DNA of 64,000 nt from Xenorhabdus griffiniae. GTDB lineage: Bacteria; Pseudomonadota; Gammaproteobacteria; Enterobacterales; Enterobacteriaceae. Positions within the stretch are counted from its first letter, which is position 1; every line of letters starts with the position of its first letter. Shown here one piece after another: positions 1-6,972 of the stretch. The notes beneath the pieces were generated by a model. That model made no database searches, was not told the origin of the DNA, and saw only the letters and a program-made list of their open reading frames with translations. The DNA is taken from the NCBI RefSeq assembly GCF_037265215.1, contig NZ_CP147737.1, positions 3,194,001-3,258,000 of the forward strand, in the 5' to 3' direction. Position numbers and translations under genes: made by a program.

Positions 1-698
1 AATTTTGGTTGGGTTTTTCCCATATTGACCTTGTTCGATGCTGATTTTTTCAGATTAGGGTGTAATCCCTGAGCTGTCTGCGTTTCCACGATAAAGATCT
101 CGCGTAATGTAAGACTAAACTCAGCCGCACCCTCATTCATTTGGGTTACGCTAATACTAACAATCATCATGTTTTTATACTGTTTCAGGCCAGTCATAAC
201 AGTAATGGGTTCGCCGAGTTTTTGGAGGTTCAATAAGTCGTTATAGGCTGAGCCGACCCTATCCAGTGTTCGCGAGCTGTCATTAGCACGCCCCTGATAA
301 TTAGGTAGCCACGGCGCTACAGGTCGACTATAACCGACTTGTTCCAGTATGGATGCGCCCATTGACATATAACGATTTACCATAGATTCAGCCTGTTTTG
401 TCATAGCTCTGATTTCTACAGGAAGTGGGTATTTATCCAGCGCAGCGGAAAAATCACCACCAACTAGCGCATTGAAGTACTGAGGAGGTTGGTAACCCAC
501 CATAATTCCGGCAATAGTTATTTCTTTCGGTTCCAGAACGGCATGATCAGCAATTGCTGCCCCTGATTCGATAGGGTTCTCAGTAATGCGTAAATTCGAA
601 CTGTGATTCTCTATAACCACACAGTCAAATTGAAACTCACCTATAGAGCGCGTTATTACTGATGCGCGTGTGGTGTTAAAACCGCTGAGTAAGTCCAT
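1..698 (-). CDS. Phage tail/baseplate protein, Dit-like (partial, 3' end outside window)
   Basis: The reading frame is open from the ATG at 698 to the window edge, about 232 residues. It begins MDLLSGFNTTRASVITRSIG and has mixed beta-type sequence typical of the distal-tail/baseplate-hub family next to the tape measure in contractile-tail phages. The family call rests on memory of similar sequences and on position. It follows a terminator that separates it from the HicA/HicB-type unit upstream. The start has a GGA about 10 bases upstream. It could be another baseplate structural protein. Confidence 0.6.
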   Translation of the reverse strand, partial: MDLLSGFNTTRASVITRSIGEFQFDCVVIENHSSNLRITENPIESGAAIADHAVLEPKEITIAGIMVGYQPPQYFNALVGGDFSAALDKYPLPVEIRAMTKQAESMVNRYMSMGASILEQVGYSRPVAPWLPNYQGRANDSSRTLDRVGSAYNDLLNLQKLGEPITVMTGLKQYKNMMIVSISVTQMNEGAAEFSLTLREIFIVETQTAQGLHPNLKKSASNKVNMGKTQPK

Positions 699-710
699 AG
701 TCAGATCCAA

Positions 711-733
711 TAAAAAGGCCGCATTTGCGACCT
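711..733 (-). terminator. Rho-independent terminator after hicA
   Basis: On the minus strand GGTCGC, a four-base loop and GCGGCC are followed by TTTTTATT. It lies between the end of hicA and the start of the baseplate gene, so it closes the toxin-antitoxin unit. Confidence 0.65.
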
Positions 734-761
734 GTTATTCAGTAATGTTATATGGCAGAAA

Positions 762-959
762 TTAAATTTTCTCGTTAATGCCTGCCTGTTTCAGAATTGA
801 GTTAGCGGTATGCTTAGAGACTATTGTATATGGCACACTAAATGCTTTGTTGGTTATATCGCTACGCCATATTTCATGGCTGCCTTTGCCTTGTCTTACA
901 AAGTAACAGCCATGTGCTAATAGAATTTCTTTTAGTTGCGGATATAAGCCGGAACCCAT
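762..959 (-). CDS. hicA: HicA-type mRNA interferase toxin
   Basis: A 65-residue protein of HicA size and fold: short N-terminal helix (YPQLKEILLAHGCYFVRQ), then the GKGSHEIW motif with the catalytic His at residue 28 and a C-terminal helix (SILKQAGI). HicA toxins cleave mRNA through a double-stranded-RNA-binding-like fold. Its start overlaps the stop of the antitoxin gene by one base (TGATG), so the two are translationally coupled. The antitoxin is upstream in the transcript, the less common HicB-first order. It sits within phage tail genes as cargo, probably stabilising the prophage. Confidence 0.85.
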   Translation of the reverse strand: MGSGLYPQLKEILLAHGCYFVRQGKGSHEIWRSDITNKAFSVPYTIVSKHTANSILKQAGINEKI

Positions 960-1201
960 CAGAGAGCCATCCTGGAATCAGATGATTGTTCTTGGACGAA
1001 CTTAAGGCGGAAAACCTCAGAATGATCGCCAAGTCCATTAATCTCATAAAGCTCAGGCGCTATTTCCCAAACTTTTTCTGTCAGTTCATCGTAAGTTTTA
1101 GCTTCTGTAACCAACCCAAGTTCATCACACTCAGCGACCCACATGTCATCATGGATAACATTTACAACGAAAGCCTCAAGTCTTGTTATAACCACTCCCA
1201 T
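959..1201 (-). CDS. HicB-like antitoxin (DUF1902 family)
   Basis: 80 residues. The pattern DDMWVAECDELGLVTEAKTYDELTEKVWEIAPELYE matches the DUF1902/HicB-like partner proteins found beside HicA. It should bind and neutralise the toxin encoded immediately downstream. GAGAGG lies before the ATG at 1201. There is no obvious C-terminal ribbon-helix-helix domain, so autoregulation by DNA binding is not evident from the sequence. Confidence 0.75.
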   Translation of the reverse strand: MGVVITRLEAFVVNVIHDDMWVAECDELGLVTEAKTYDELTEKVWEIAPELYEINGLGDHSEVFRLKFVQEQSSDSRMAL

Positions 1202-1297
1202 GTTTACCTCTCCGTATACTGAGTTAATGATTATCTACCCCAATCTTAGCACTCATTGATTATAAAATCATCGAAATTAGCCGTCCATAGCTTGGGG

Positions 1298-1855
1298 TTA
1301 GAATGCGTTCATCGGTAACGAGATCATGCTATCAATGTAATATCCATAACGCTTTGCCAATCCTTCAATAATCCCTTTTGGGGTCTCAGTTCCACCAGTA
1401 AAAGTCTCAGTTTTATCGAGATGCTTGTCGTAAACTTCCATCTTGATAATGTATCTGAAATTAGGTGGTTGAGGTTTTTTCGCTTTAACCTCACCAGTAG
1501 TCCAATACTCATAAAGCACATCATCGCACTCTTCCTGATACCGGATAACTTTATCCCTGATTGATGCTTTAACTTTATTGGGACTGATAGTCGCTAACCA
1601 GCCAGCGAGTTTACGGAGGGCTAGACAACTCATTGATTGCGCTCCGCCTTTTGTAGGTATAACGATTTCCGTGATACCTTTAGAGAAACGTGTTTTTAGC
1701 TTCTCTAATTGAGACTGCCACGCTAGCCCCATTCCATCAACAATTGGTTTCATTGGTACATACGGTTCACCGTTATAATTAACGACATAGAGATCTGAAC
1801 CATAAAATGGGACATTAATAGTTTTACTAACGCTGTTAGTTGCTATAATGGTCAT
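1298..1855 (-). CDS. P22-type antirepressor (P22_AR_N domain)
   Basis: 185 residues. The N-terminal half carries the P22 antirepressor signature: VPFYGSDLYVVNYNGEPYVP then MKPIVDGMGLAWQSQLEKL. Such proteins bind and inactivate prophage repressors. The short C-terminal part replaces the longer P22 Ant C-terminus. It lies downstream of a KilA-N antirepressor and an Arc-like gene, matching the arc-ant order of P22 immI. Its start codon and leader would be covered by a candidate plus-strand antisense RNA. Confidence 0.85.
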   Translation of the reverse strand: MTIIATNSVSKTINVPFYGSDLYVVNYNGEPYVPMKPIVDGMGLAWQSQLEKLKTRFSKGITEIVIPTKGGAQSMSCLALRKLAGWLATISPNKVKASIRDKVIRYQEECDDVLYEYWTTGEVKAKKPQPPNFRYIIKMEVYDKHLDKTETFTGGTETPKGIIEGLAKRYGYYIDSMISLPMNAF

Positions 1856-1936
1856 TGTCTATGCTCCTGCAAGAGTGGTAGACGTTGTATTAGAAGCCCC
1901 GATTGCCTGATCTGCGTTGGGGCTTCGCTGTTTTAG
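1841..1936 (+). ncRNA. Candidate antisense RNA over the antirepressor start (sar/IsrK-like)
   Basis: Seen: an extended -10 element TGCTATAAT (1841-1849) on the plus strand inside the first codons of the minus-strand antirepressor. Downstream is an 8-bp perfect stem GAAGCCCC (1893-1900)/GGGGCTTC (1919-1926) followed by GCTGTTTTA. Inferred: an RNA of about 80 nt from roughly 1856 that is antisense to the antirepressor start and RBS, as sar is to P22 ant. The U-tract is weak and there is no strong -35, so confidence is moderate. Confidence 0.45.
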
Positions 1937-2128
1937 GACGACAATATTTATTACGTAATTGTAACGTTTTGTAAAGGTTCTCAGCCGTGAACTGAGAGGC
2001 CTCTCGAATTTTCAACCAATTACACACGTAATACGCGTAAATACATATTGTTATCACCAACAATCACTGTTAGATTGGCTGACTCTATTGAATAGATCAG
2101 TATTTGATCGCCATCCTTGGCGCAATTC

Positions 2129-2869
2129 TTACGCTACTTCTACACCGTGAATTAAATGTCTCAGCGCCTTAATGCCGTTCTCGTTATAACGGAATGCTTC
2201 CACTTGCTTACTTGAGTGAGCGGATTTATCCAAAAAGAACTTACCGTGTTGTTCATTTTTAAGGTTGTGTTCATTGGCAACCCGTCCGATTTTGTTTGCT
2301 GACACATCCAGCATTTTTCCTACTTCACCTGCTGTGTAGTATTTTTCTTCCAGCACAGGAAGAGGGACTGCTTCAAAACCAACAATAGGATTAACAATAT
2401 TGGCTGCTGCGCACTGTTTCGCTTCACTGCTCAGGTTCGGCATTAGGTCAAACAGGCTACTGATAGCATCAACTGACATTTTCAGCGTTCTGGCGCGGCG
2501 GTATTCAGGCAAGCCTGACTTGCTTTTCTCTGGTACTAATTTCCCTGAACGATAATCAATGAAAGTCTGGTTCACCTGCAATTGGAATGCTGGACTGATC
2601 CACCCTGCATATGAGACTGCTAAAAGTTCATGTGCAAAAGTACCACCATAACGACCTTCTTTTCTAACTAGGGGATTTCCACGAGTTAAATTTGCAACCT
2701 CAAGAATCAATGACTTAATAGCATCTGATTTAACCCACTCGCTAGGTGCTCTTGATTGCTGTTGTCCACTCGCCTTATGCAAAGCATTCAGGTTAAAACG
2801 ACCTTCTGAATCGGTAGTGATTTCTACGCCTGCAATGACAGGAAGATTTTTATTTGCTACATTATTCAT
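2129..2869 (-). CDS. KilA-N domain antirepressor
   Basis: 246 residues. The KilA-N fold covers about residues 10-110 (LNALHKASGQQQSRAPSEW, then GRYGGTFAHELLAVSYAGWI and FQLQVNQTF). It is followed by a linker and a winged-helix-like C-terminal part (YYTAGEVGKMLDVSANKIGR). KilA-N/antirepressor proteins in phages inactivate CI-type repressors or bind DNA. It follows the Arc-like gene and a short leader ORF ending 4 bases before its ATG, which suggests translational coupling. It is the counterpart of Ant in the P22 immI layout. Confidence 0.8.
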   Translation of the reverse strand: MNNVANKNLPVIAGVEITTDSEGRFNLNALHKASGQQQSRAPSEWVKSDAIKSLILEVANLTRGNPLVRKEGRYGGTFAHELLAVSYAGWISPAFQLQVNQTFIDYRSGKLVPEKSKSGLPEYRRARTLKMSVDAISSLFDLMPNLSSEAKQCAAANIVNPIVGFEAVPLPVLEEKYYTAGEVGKMLDVSANKIGRVANEHNLKNEQHGKFFLDKSAHSSKQVEAFRYNENGIKALRHLIHGVEVA

Positions 2870-2873
2870 ATTG

Positions 2874-2978
2874 TCACTCTCTGTTATGGGTTGACACGTT
2901 GGTTTCTTCGAACGTTACTGACAAATTAGAAGCCTCAACTGTTGGCGCAGTTGGGGTTTCGTCTTTATTGGGCTGCAT
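2874..2978 (-). CDS. Short leader ORF between arc-like and antirepressor genes
   Basis: 34 codons from an ATG inside the 3' end of the arc-like gene, ending TGA four bases before the antirepressor ATG. The peptide starts MQPNKDETPTAPTVEASN. It has no clear SD of its own and would be read by coupling from the arc-like gene. Its middle contains the hairpin that pairs fully only in plus-strand RNA. It recalls the short ORFs whose translation controls antirepressor synthesis in Salmonella Gifsy prophages, but that role here is inference. Confidence 0.4.
   Translation of the reverse strand: MQPNKDETPTAPTVEASNLSVTFEETNVSTHNRE
2891..2966 (+). ncRNA. Candidate sar-like antisense RNA in the arc-ant gap
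   Basis: Seen: a perfect -35 hexamer TTGACA (2891-2896), 17 bases, then GTTACT (2914-2919). Downstream is a 13-bp stem between 2929-2941 and 2948-2960 with a 6-base loop, followed by GTCTTTATT. All 13 pairs form only in the plus-strand RNA, with two G-U pairs; the minus-strand copy has two A-C mismatches. P22 sar occupies the same place and opposes ant. The predicted transcript is about 40 nt and antisense to the antirepressor leader. Confidence 0.5.
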
Positions 2979-3138
2979 TTTTTCTTTGTCCTATTGCTCT
3001 ATTCATTCTGTCCCTCAGTATTTTTACAATCTCAGCATTTAAAGAACGATCATTGCGGTTGGATTCTTCCTCATACCATTCCCTAACTTCGGGCGGCATT
3101 CTTAGCGGATATGGTTGTATTCTTTTTGGGTGACTCAT
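2965..3138 (-). CDS. Arc-like ribbon-helix-helix repressor
   Basis: 57 residues. The core YPLRMPPEVREWYEEESNRN followed by DRSLNAEIVKIL is the Arc/Mnt ribbon-helix-helix pattern: beta strand, then helix A and helix B. It is divergent from an Mnt-like gene and first in the antirepressor transcription unit, as arc is in P22, where Arc shuts down ant transcription. The start at 3138 fits the conserved MSHPKRI opening. Half-sites containing ATAGTA/TACTAT lie in the divergent promoter region just upstream. Confidence 0.85.
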   Translation of the reverse strand: MSHPKRIQPYPLRMPPEVREWYEEESNRNDRSLNAEIVKILRDRMNRAIGQRKNAAQ

Positions 3139-3171
3139 AATGATTCTCTTTTTTCCTTTGAATTAACTTAT

Positions 3172-3231
3172 TATAGTAAAATGATGGATCGAAAGGATTC
3201 ACTTGTCAAACATATATTTACTATCTACACT
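3172..3231. promoter_or_regulatory. Divergent promoter/operator between arc-like and mnt-like genes
   Basis: Seen: TTGTCA (3203-3208), 17 bases, TACACT (3226-3231) reading toward the mnt-like gene. An inverted pair, ATAGTAAA (3173-3180) and TTTACTAT (3217-3224), flanks and overlaps it. P22 Arc operators contain the same TAGTA/TACTA half-sites. Inferred: a shared operator for the two ribbon-helix-helix proteins. Confidence 0.5.
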
Positions 3232-3261
3232 GCCGAATAGTGAGTCTAAAGGAGTCAAACA

Positions 3262-3660
3262 ATGTCACGTATAGCGCCATACCCTTTAAGAATGCCACCT
3301 GAATTAAGGGAAGCGTTGGAACAGAAGGCAGAGAAATCGAAGCGGAGCCTTCAGCAAGAGGTCATTTATCACATTGATATGTCATTGCAGATTGAAAAGC
3401 TTTTTGTAGCCACTTCATCTGACGATATTTATACGCGGATAGCTAAGGCGTTAAAATCAGAAAGCGAGTCTAAGAAAAAAGATGAAGATATTGAGAAATT
3501 AAAAATGCAAATTAGTCTGTTGCATGGAATAACAAAAGACACAGACACAGACAGATTTATGAAAATTAATACACAGGTTAAAATTGCTCAGGAAGCACTG
3601 GATAATATAACCAAACACATACCACCGAGGTATGAAGAGCCTATAAAAACTAAAAAATAA
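3262..3660 (+). CDS. Mnt-like ribbon-helix-helix regulator with coiled-coil C-terminus
   Basis: 132 residues. The N-terminus YPLRMPPELREALEQKAEKS then KRSLQQEVIYHID is an Arc/Mnt DNA-binding domain related to the divergent Arc-like protein (both start with the YPLRMPPE strand). A charged, probably coiled-coil region follows (residues 65-130), as Mnt also uses its C-terminus for tetramers. AAAGGAG precedes the ATG. In P22, Mnt represses ant during lysogeny and this gene holds the equivalent position. The partner call is by context. Confidence 0.8.
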   Translation: MSRIAPYPLRMPPELREALEQKAEKSKRSLQQEVIYHIDMSLQIEKLFVATSSDDIYTRIAKALKSESESKKKDEDIEKLKMQISLLHGITKDTDTDRFMKINTQVKIAQEALDNITKHIPPRYEEPIKTKK

Positions 3661-3686
3661 TATCCTCTTGCCTCAGTGCCAACAAA

Positions 3687-3706
3687 AAAGCCCCGTAAGG
3701 GGCTTT
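3687..3706. terminator. Bidirectional terminator between convergent genes
   Basis: AAAGCCCC, loop GTAA, GGGGCTTT: a perfect 8-bp stem with A-rich flank on one side and a T-rich flank on the other. It lies between the mnt-like gene and the convergent lipoprotein gene, whose stop codon it touches. Confidence 0.8.
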
Positions 3707-4004
3707 ACTTCTTCTCATTCATCTTCTCACCCATTGCAATGATTTCAATGGCTGTTTTGCCTCCGATCATCTTGTTGATTGCCTTTACCTTGTCTTCTTC
3801 ATTGTTAGTTACTGCCTTAGCAATTAAACCAATATCAAGAACAGCACTTTTGAATTTATTCGCTTCATCTTTATCAAGAGATAGGTAGATTTTTTGTGTA
3901 GAAGATTTTAAAGCATCGGAGCTTGAGGCGTCTATTTTCAGCTCCTTTTCTCCACATCCAACCAAGAATACAGTTAAAATAATTGGCAAGAACAATTTTT
4001 TCAT
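3705..4004 (-). CDS. Small lipoprotein (DUF6694-like)
   Basis: 99 residues. A signal sequence MKKLFLPIILTVFLVGC ends in a lipobox (LVGC), so the mature protein should be lipidated at Cys17. The rest (KIDASSSDALKSSTQKIYLS and a C-terminal GGKTAIEIIAMGEKM) resembles the DUF6694 lipoprotein family of unknown function. It lies between the immunity cassette and the tape measure gene, so it is probably cargo, perhaps a lysogenic-conversion surface protein; that is inference. Confidence 0.7.
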   Translation of the reverse strand: MKKLFLPIILTVFLVGCGEKELKIDASSSDALKSSTQKIYLSLDKDEANKFKSAVLDIGLIAKAVTNNEEDKVKAINKMIGGKTAIEIIAMGEKMNEKK

Positions 4005-4057
4005 AATAAATCTCTTAAAATAGAATTGATGATTAATTAAACCATTTAAGAGCTATA

Positions 4058-5983
4058 TTATCCATATCCGTTAGCTAGCTGTCCTTTCGTATTATAACCA
4101 GCATTTTTTAATGCTTTGCTGAAACCAGCATTAGAATAGTTGGCGGCTTTTTCTGGTGATGGAGCAGTAATGTGTTGCGTGACATTCACGTCCCCTTGTC
4201 GGATTGTTGTCTGACTACTATTGTTACTGGTGGTAACATTTGCAATAGACTGACCAATCGTGGCGCCATTACCAGCGTTGATACTGGATTGGATATTCTT
4301 AAGCTCATCATTGCTAAGATCAAACGTAGACTCTTCCTCCTCCTTATCTCCAGTGAAGAAATTCTTTACTGCTTGAATCTTAGCAGCCACCTTATTGTAA
4401 TAATCCATCACCCAGTCAAGCGCTTCCTTGAACGGCTTCTTAATCATTTCCTTGACCTTGGCAAACCGCTTACCAATATCATCAACGAACTTCGTTACGT
4501 CCTGTTCATTCAGCCCGAACAGACTCAGGATGAACTTAAATGCTTCCCTGAACGGCGTAGTCAATAGATCCCAAATCAGGTCAAAGATTTTTCCGAGTTT
4601 CTGTGTCCATGTGGTCGAATCATCGGAGAAGATGTCATACAGCCCTTTGACCAGTTTGAAGGCGGCTCTGAACGGATAGGTGAGCCAGTACCAGATAGCG
4701 CTGAATATCTCACCCAGTTTATCAACGAACCGGTTAGCATCCCGCTCACTCATACCAAACTGCCGGAGGATATACCTAAAGCCATCCCGGAACAGCCGCT
4801 TAATCTCCTGCCATGTTTTGGCTATCGTTTTCCATAGATTACCAAACGCAGATTCACCGGTGGTGATCCACTGATACAGGTCATACAGCACATAGATAAG
4901 TCCGGCAATCAGGGCGACCACCAGCCCGATTGGATTCATCAATAAAGCCCGCCCCAACCATATAAAGGCGTGACCTGCGGACATGGCGAGTTTTGCAACT
5001 GAGGTGAGCGGGGAAAACAGCCACGCAAGTGCCTTAGCAAATCCGCCTACGTCTTTTGTGACTGCCAGAAACATATTGGCGCTAAACATTACTCCCAGCA
5101 TACCGCTGAGCAGTTTGATGGAAGTTTTCATCTCACCAGAGAGACTGTCCCACCACGATTTAACATCCTTAATCCACTTGATACAGGAACCCCAGAAATC
5201 ACCGAACAATGAATCACCACCATCAAGGTAGACTATCAGGTCATCCAGTAACAGTAATACTCCTGCGATAGCGGCGATCACCCACATAACGGGATTAGTG
5301 ATAAAAGCCATGATCATACCGCGCTTCACTATCGCCAAGACGCCTGCCAGTACCAGCAGGGCATTTTTCCAGCCAATCGTGCCGGAGATAACTTTATCCA
5401 CCACCCTCACGGAGTTGGTAATCACCTGAATGACCTTGCCACCAGCTTTAATCACGCCGGTTAATCCTTTGGTGATGAGTTCCTTGTTTGAGGCTATCCA
5501 GTCATTGAACTTCTTCACAATAGCGGTTAGCGAAGGCACGAGGTTCAGCGCAATCTTGGTCTTAATGGACTCAATCGACAGCCCCGTCTTTTTCATCGCC
5601 TCCTGATATTCGTCTGCCTGTGCCAGTTCCTGCTTTGAGATGTCGTATAACAGTCCCTTTTGTTCAGCCAGCTCTTTCGCCCCCGCCAGCGCCCCGTTAA
5701 GAAAGCCCATAATTTTAGCAGAGGCAAGACCAACGGCTGCCGATACACCTGCTGCCAGTAATTTGAGCTTACTCAGTGAATCGCGGACGGCTTCGGCCTT
5801 CTTGCCAGCCTCATCAATATTGTCCGCTTCGTTATTGCCGATATCATCCAGATTCTGGTTAATCCGGTTAGCCTGAGACGCGACCTGAGTCGCAGCAGCA
5901 GCGAGGGCAATAACGACATCCTTGATTTTCTCAGCCTGTGTCGTATCAACACCGATACTAACGAGCAGTTCTTCTATCTGCAT
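4058..5983 (-). CDS. Tail tape measure protein
   Basis: About 641 residues from the ATG at 5983. GAGGG lies 6 bases before this ATG; a second ATG is directly upstream at 5986. The opening MQIEELLVSIGVDTTQAEKI and the Ala/Gly-rich helices, several long hydrophobic segments (roughly residues 205-255 and 350-375) and repeated LF-rich blocks (KTWQEIKRLFRDGFRYIL and similar) are typical of tape measure proteins. Its place directly after the tail chaperone pair supports this. It sets tail length and carries a DNA-delivery function. Its start overlaps the end of the frameshift extension by 26 bases. Confidence 0.85.
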   Translation of the reverse strand: MQIEELLVSIGVDTTQAEKIKDVVIALAAAATQVASQANRINQNLDDIGNNEADNIDEAGKKAEAVRDSLSKLKLLAAGVSAAVGLASAKIMGFLNGALAGAKELAEQKGLLYDISKQELAQADEYQEAMKKTGLSIESIKTKIALNLVPSLTAIVKKFNDWIASNKELITKGLTGVIKAGGKVIQVITNSVRVVDKVISGTIGWKNALLVLAGVLAIVKRGMIMAFITNPVMWVIAAIAGVLLLLDDLIVYLDGGDSLFGDFWGSCIKWIKDVKSWWDSLSGEMKTSIKLLSGMLGVMFSANMFLAVTKDVGGFAKALAWLFSPLTSVAKLAMSAGHAFIWLGRALLMNPIGLVVALIAGLIYVLYDLYQWITTGESAFGNLWKTIAKTWQEIKRLFRDGFRYILRQFGMSERDANRFVDKLGEIFSAIWYWLTYPFRAAFKLVKGLYDIFSDDSTTWTQKLGKIFDLIWDLLTTPFREAFKFILSLFGLNEQDVTKFVDDIGKRFAKVKEMIKKPFKEALDWVMDYYNKVAAKIQAVKNFFTGDKEEEESTFDLSNDELKNIQSSINAGNGATIGQSIANVTTSNNSSQTTIRQGDVNVTQHITAPSPEKAANYSNAGFSKALKNAGYNTKGQLANGYG

Positions 5984-6529
5984 CATTTGCCCTCTTTTGT
6001 GCCAGCAACTCTTCAACGTGGGCTTCGTGGAAGTCCAGTATGTCTTCAAGGGTGGCGGTGGTTCTCAGGTCATGGCCTGTGTATTTTCCGCGTAAGACCG
6101 GTGTCATCTTCAACCAGTCCACATCGGAGGATGTGCTTAATTGCTGAGGATCGCTGAGAGATTGATATTTTTCGCAGATGCGACCCCAGCGGGCAAAAAA
6201 TCCGCAAAATGGAATTTCAGTCCGTCAAAAATCAACTGGAAGTAATGCGAGCGGTGAGTATTAAAGTGGCTGTTAAACACATCCGGTTTTTGCAGCAAAA
6301 GGGTTTCTCCATTTTCATCCGTTGCCGTGACGTACTTAAACACGAATTGCTCAACACCCTGCATTTCCGGTGAGCCAATATTGGCCGCAATCGCCCCGAT
6401 ATCAATATCCACATTATCCCCTTTCGTTGAGATGCAACCTTTAAGCAGGCCAATTAATTTTAAAGCGTGATTTTTCGCTTCAATAAAATTGCTCTGACGG
6501 TGCTCGTAAGTGATGTTATCGATGTTCAT
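5958..6529 (-). CDS. Tail assembly chaperone, -1 frameshift product (gpGT type)
   Basis: After the slippery site T TTT TTG (6200-6194) the -1 frame stays open for about 79 codons, to a TAG at 5958-5960. The total is about 190 residues. The extension reads ARWGRICEKYQSLSDPQQLS then TSSDVDWLKMTPVLRGKYTG, has no start codon of its own near its beginning, and overlaps the tape measure start. Gene pairs of this form directly before the tape measure gene make G and GT-type chaperones in long-tailed phages. The family role is established; the frameshift here is inferred from the heptamer and open frame. Confidence 0.75.
6137..6529 (-). CDS. Tail assembly chaperone, zero-frame product
   Basis: 130 residues beginning MNIDNITYEHRQSNFIEAKN. 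It fits the small alpha-helical tail-chaperone class that coats the tape measure protein during tail assembly. Its start overlaps the stop of the tube gene by one base (6529). The last 20 or so codons lie beyond the slippery heptamer and are used only by the non-shifted product. Confidence 0.7.
   Translation of the reverse strand: MNIDNITYEHRQSNFIEAKNHALKLIGLLKGCISTKGDNVDIDIGAIAANIGSPEMQGVEQFVFKYVTATDENGETLLLQKPDVFNSHFNTHRSHYFQLIFDGLKFHFADFLPAGVASAKNINLSAILSN
6194..6200 (-). other. Programmed -1 frameshift slippery heptamer
   Basis: On the minus strand T TTT TTG stands in the X XXY YYZ register of the upstream frame (codons GAT TTT TTG). A -1 slip opens a frame of about 79 codons. A run of six T at this place in a tail chaperone gene is a standard arrangement. 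Confidence 0.75.
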
Positions 6530-6963
6530 TAGTTATACAGTCCTTTCTTGAGGTTCATGGTTGAGCGCGTAGCTTTTAGTGTCCACGTGACGCCGTTATG
6601 TGCGGTTCCGCGTGTAATTGTGGGCGGAGTGGTAAAGTAACAACTGTCCAGCATAATCTCGTCGCCATTCATCGTGTCTTTGTAGTAAATATGCAGTGGC
6701 GAGAAGGCTTTTGGTGTGTTGATCTGGATATTACGCAGTTTGTTTAGGTACTCGTTGTCTGCACTGTGCTGGAGTAGTTTGATGATTATCACCATCCCTT
6801 GATTGCACGTGGCAACGAACACCCCATTGCCATTGACTCCATACGTGATATCACCATCATCACCGACCGGCGCAATGGATAGCGCATCTGCCACGTTCTC
6901 AAACCCTGAAATCTCATAACCGGAGATGGTTAGAATTGCCTGTGAATGGTTATAGTGAGCCAT
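6529..6963 (-). CDS. Tail tube protein (DUF3277-like)
   Basis: 144 residues, MAHYNHSQAILTISGYEISG, then GDDGDITYGVNGNGVFVATC. This matches the small tube proteins (DUF3277) found directly after the DUF3383 sheath in contractile phages. It should polymerise into the inner tail tube. Gene order sheath-tube-chaperone-tape measure is the standard one. Confidence 0.8.
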   Translation of the reverse strand: MAHYNHSQAILTISGYEISGFENVADALSIAPVGDDGDITYGVNGNGVFVATCNQGMVIIIKLLQHSADNEYLNKLRNIQINTPKAFSPLHIYYKDTMNGDEIMLDSCYFTTPPTITRGTAHNGVTWTLKATRSTMNLKKGLYN

Positions 6964-6972
6964 TTTCGCTCC

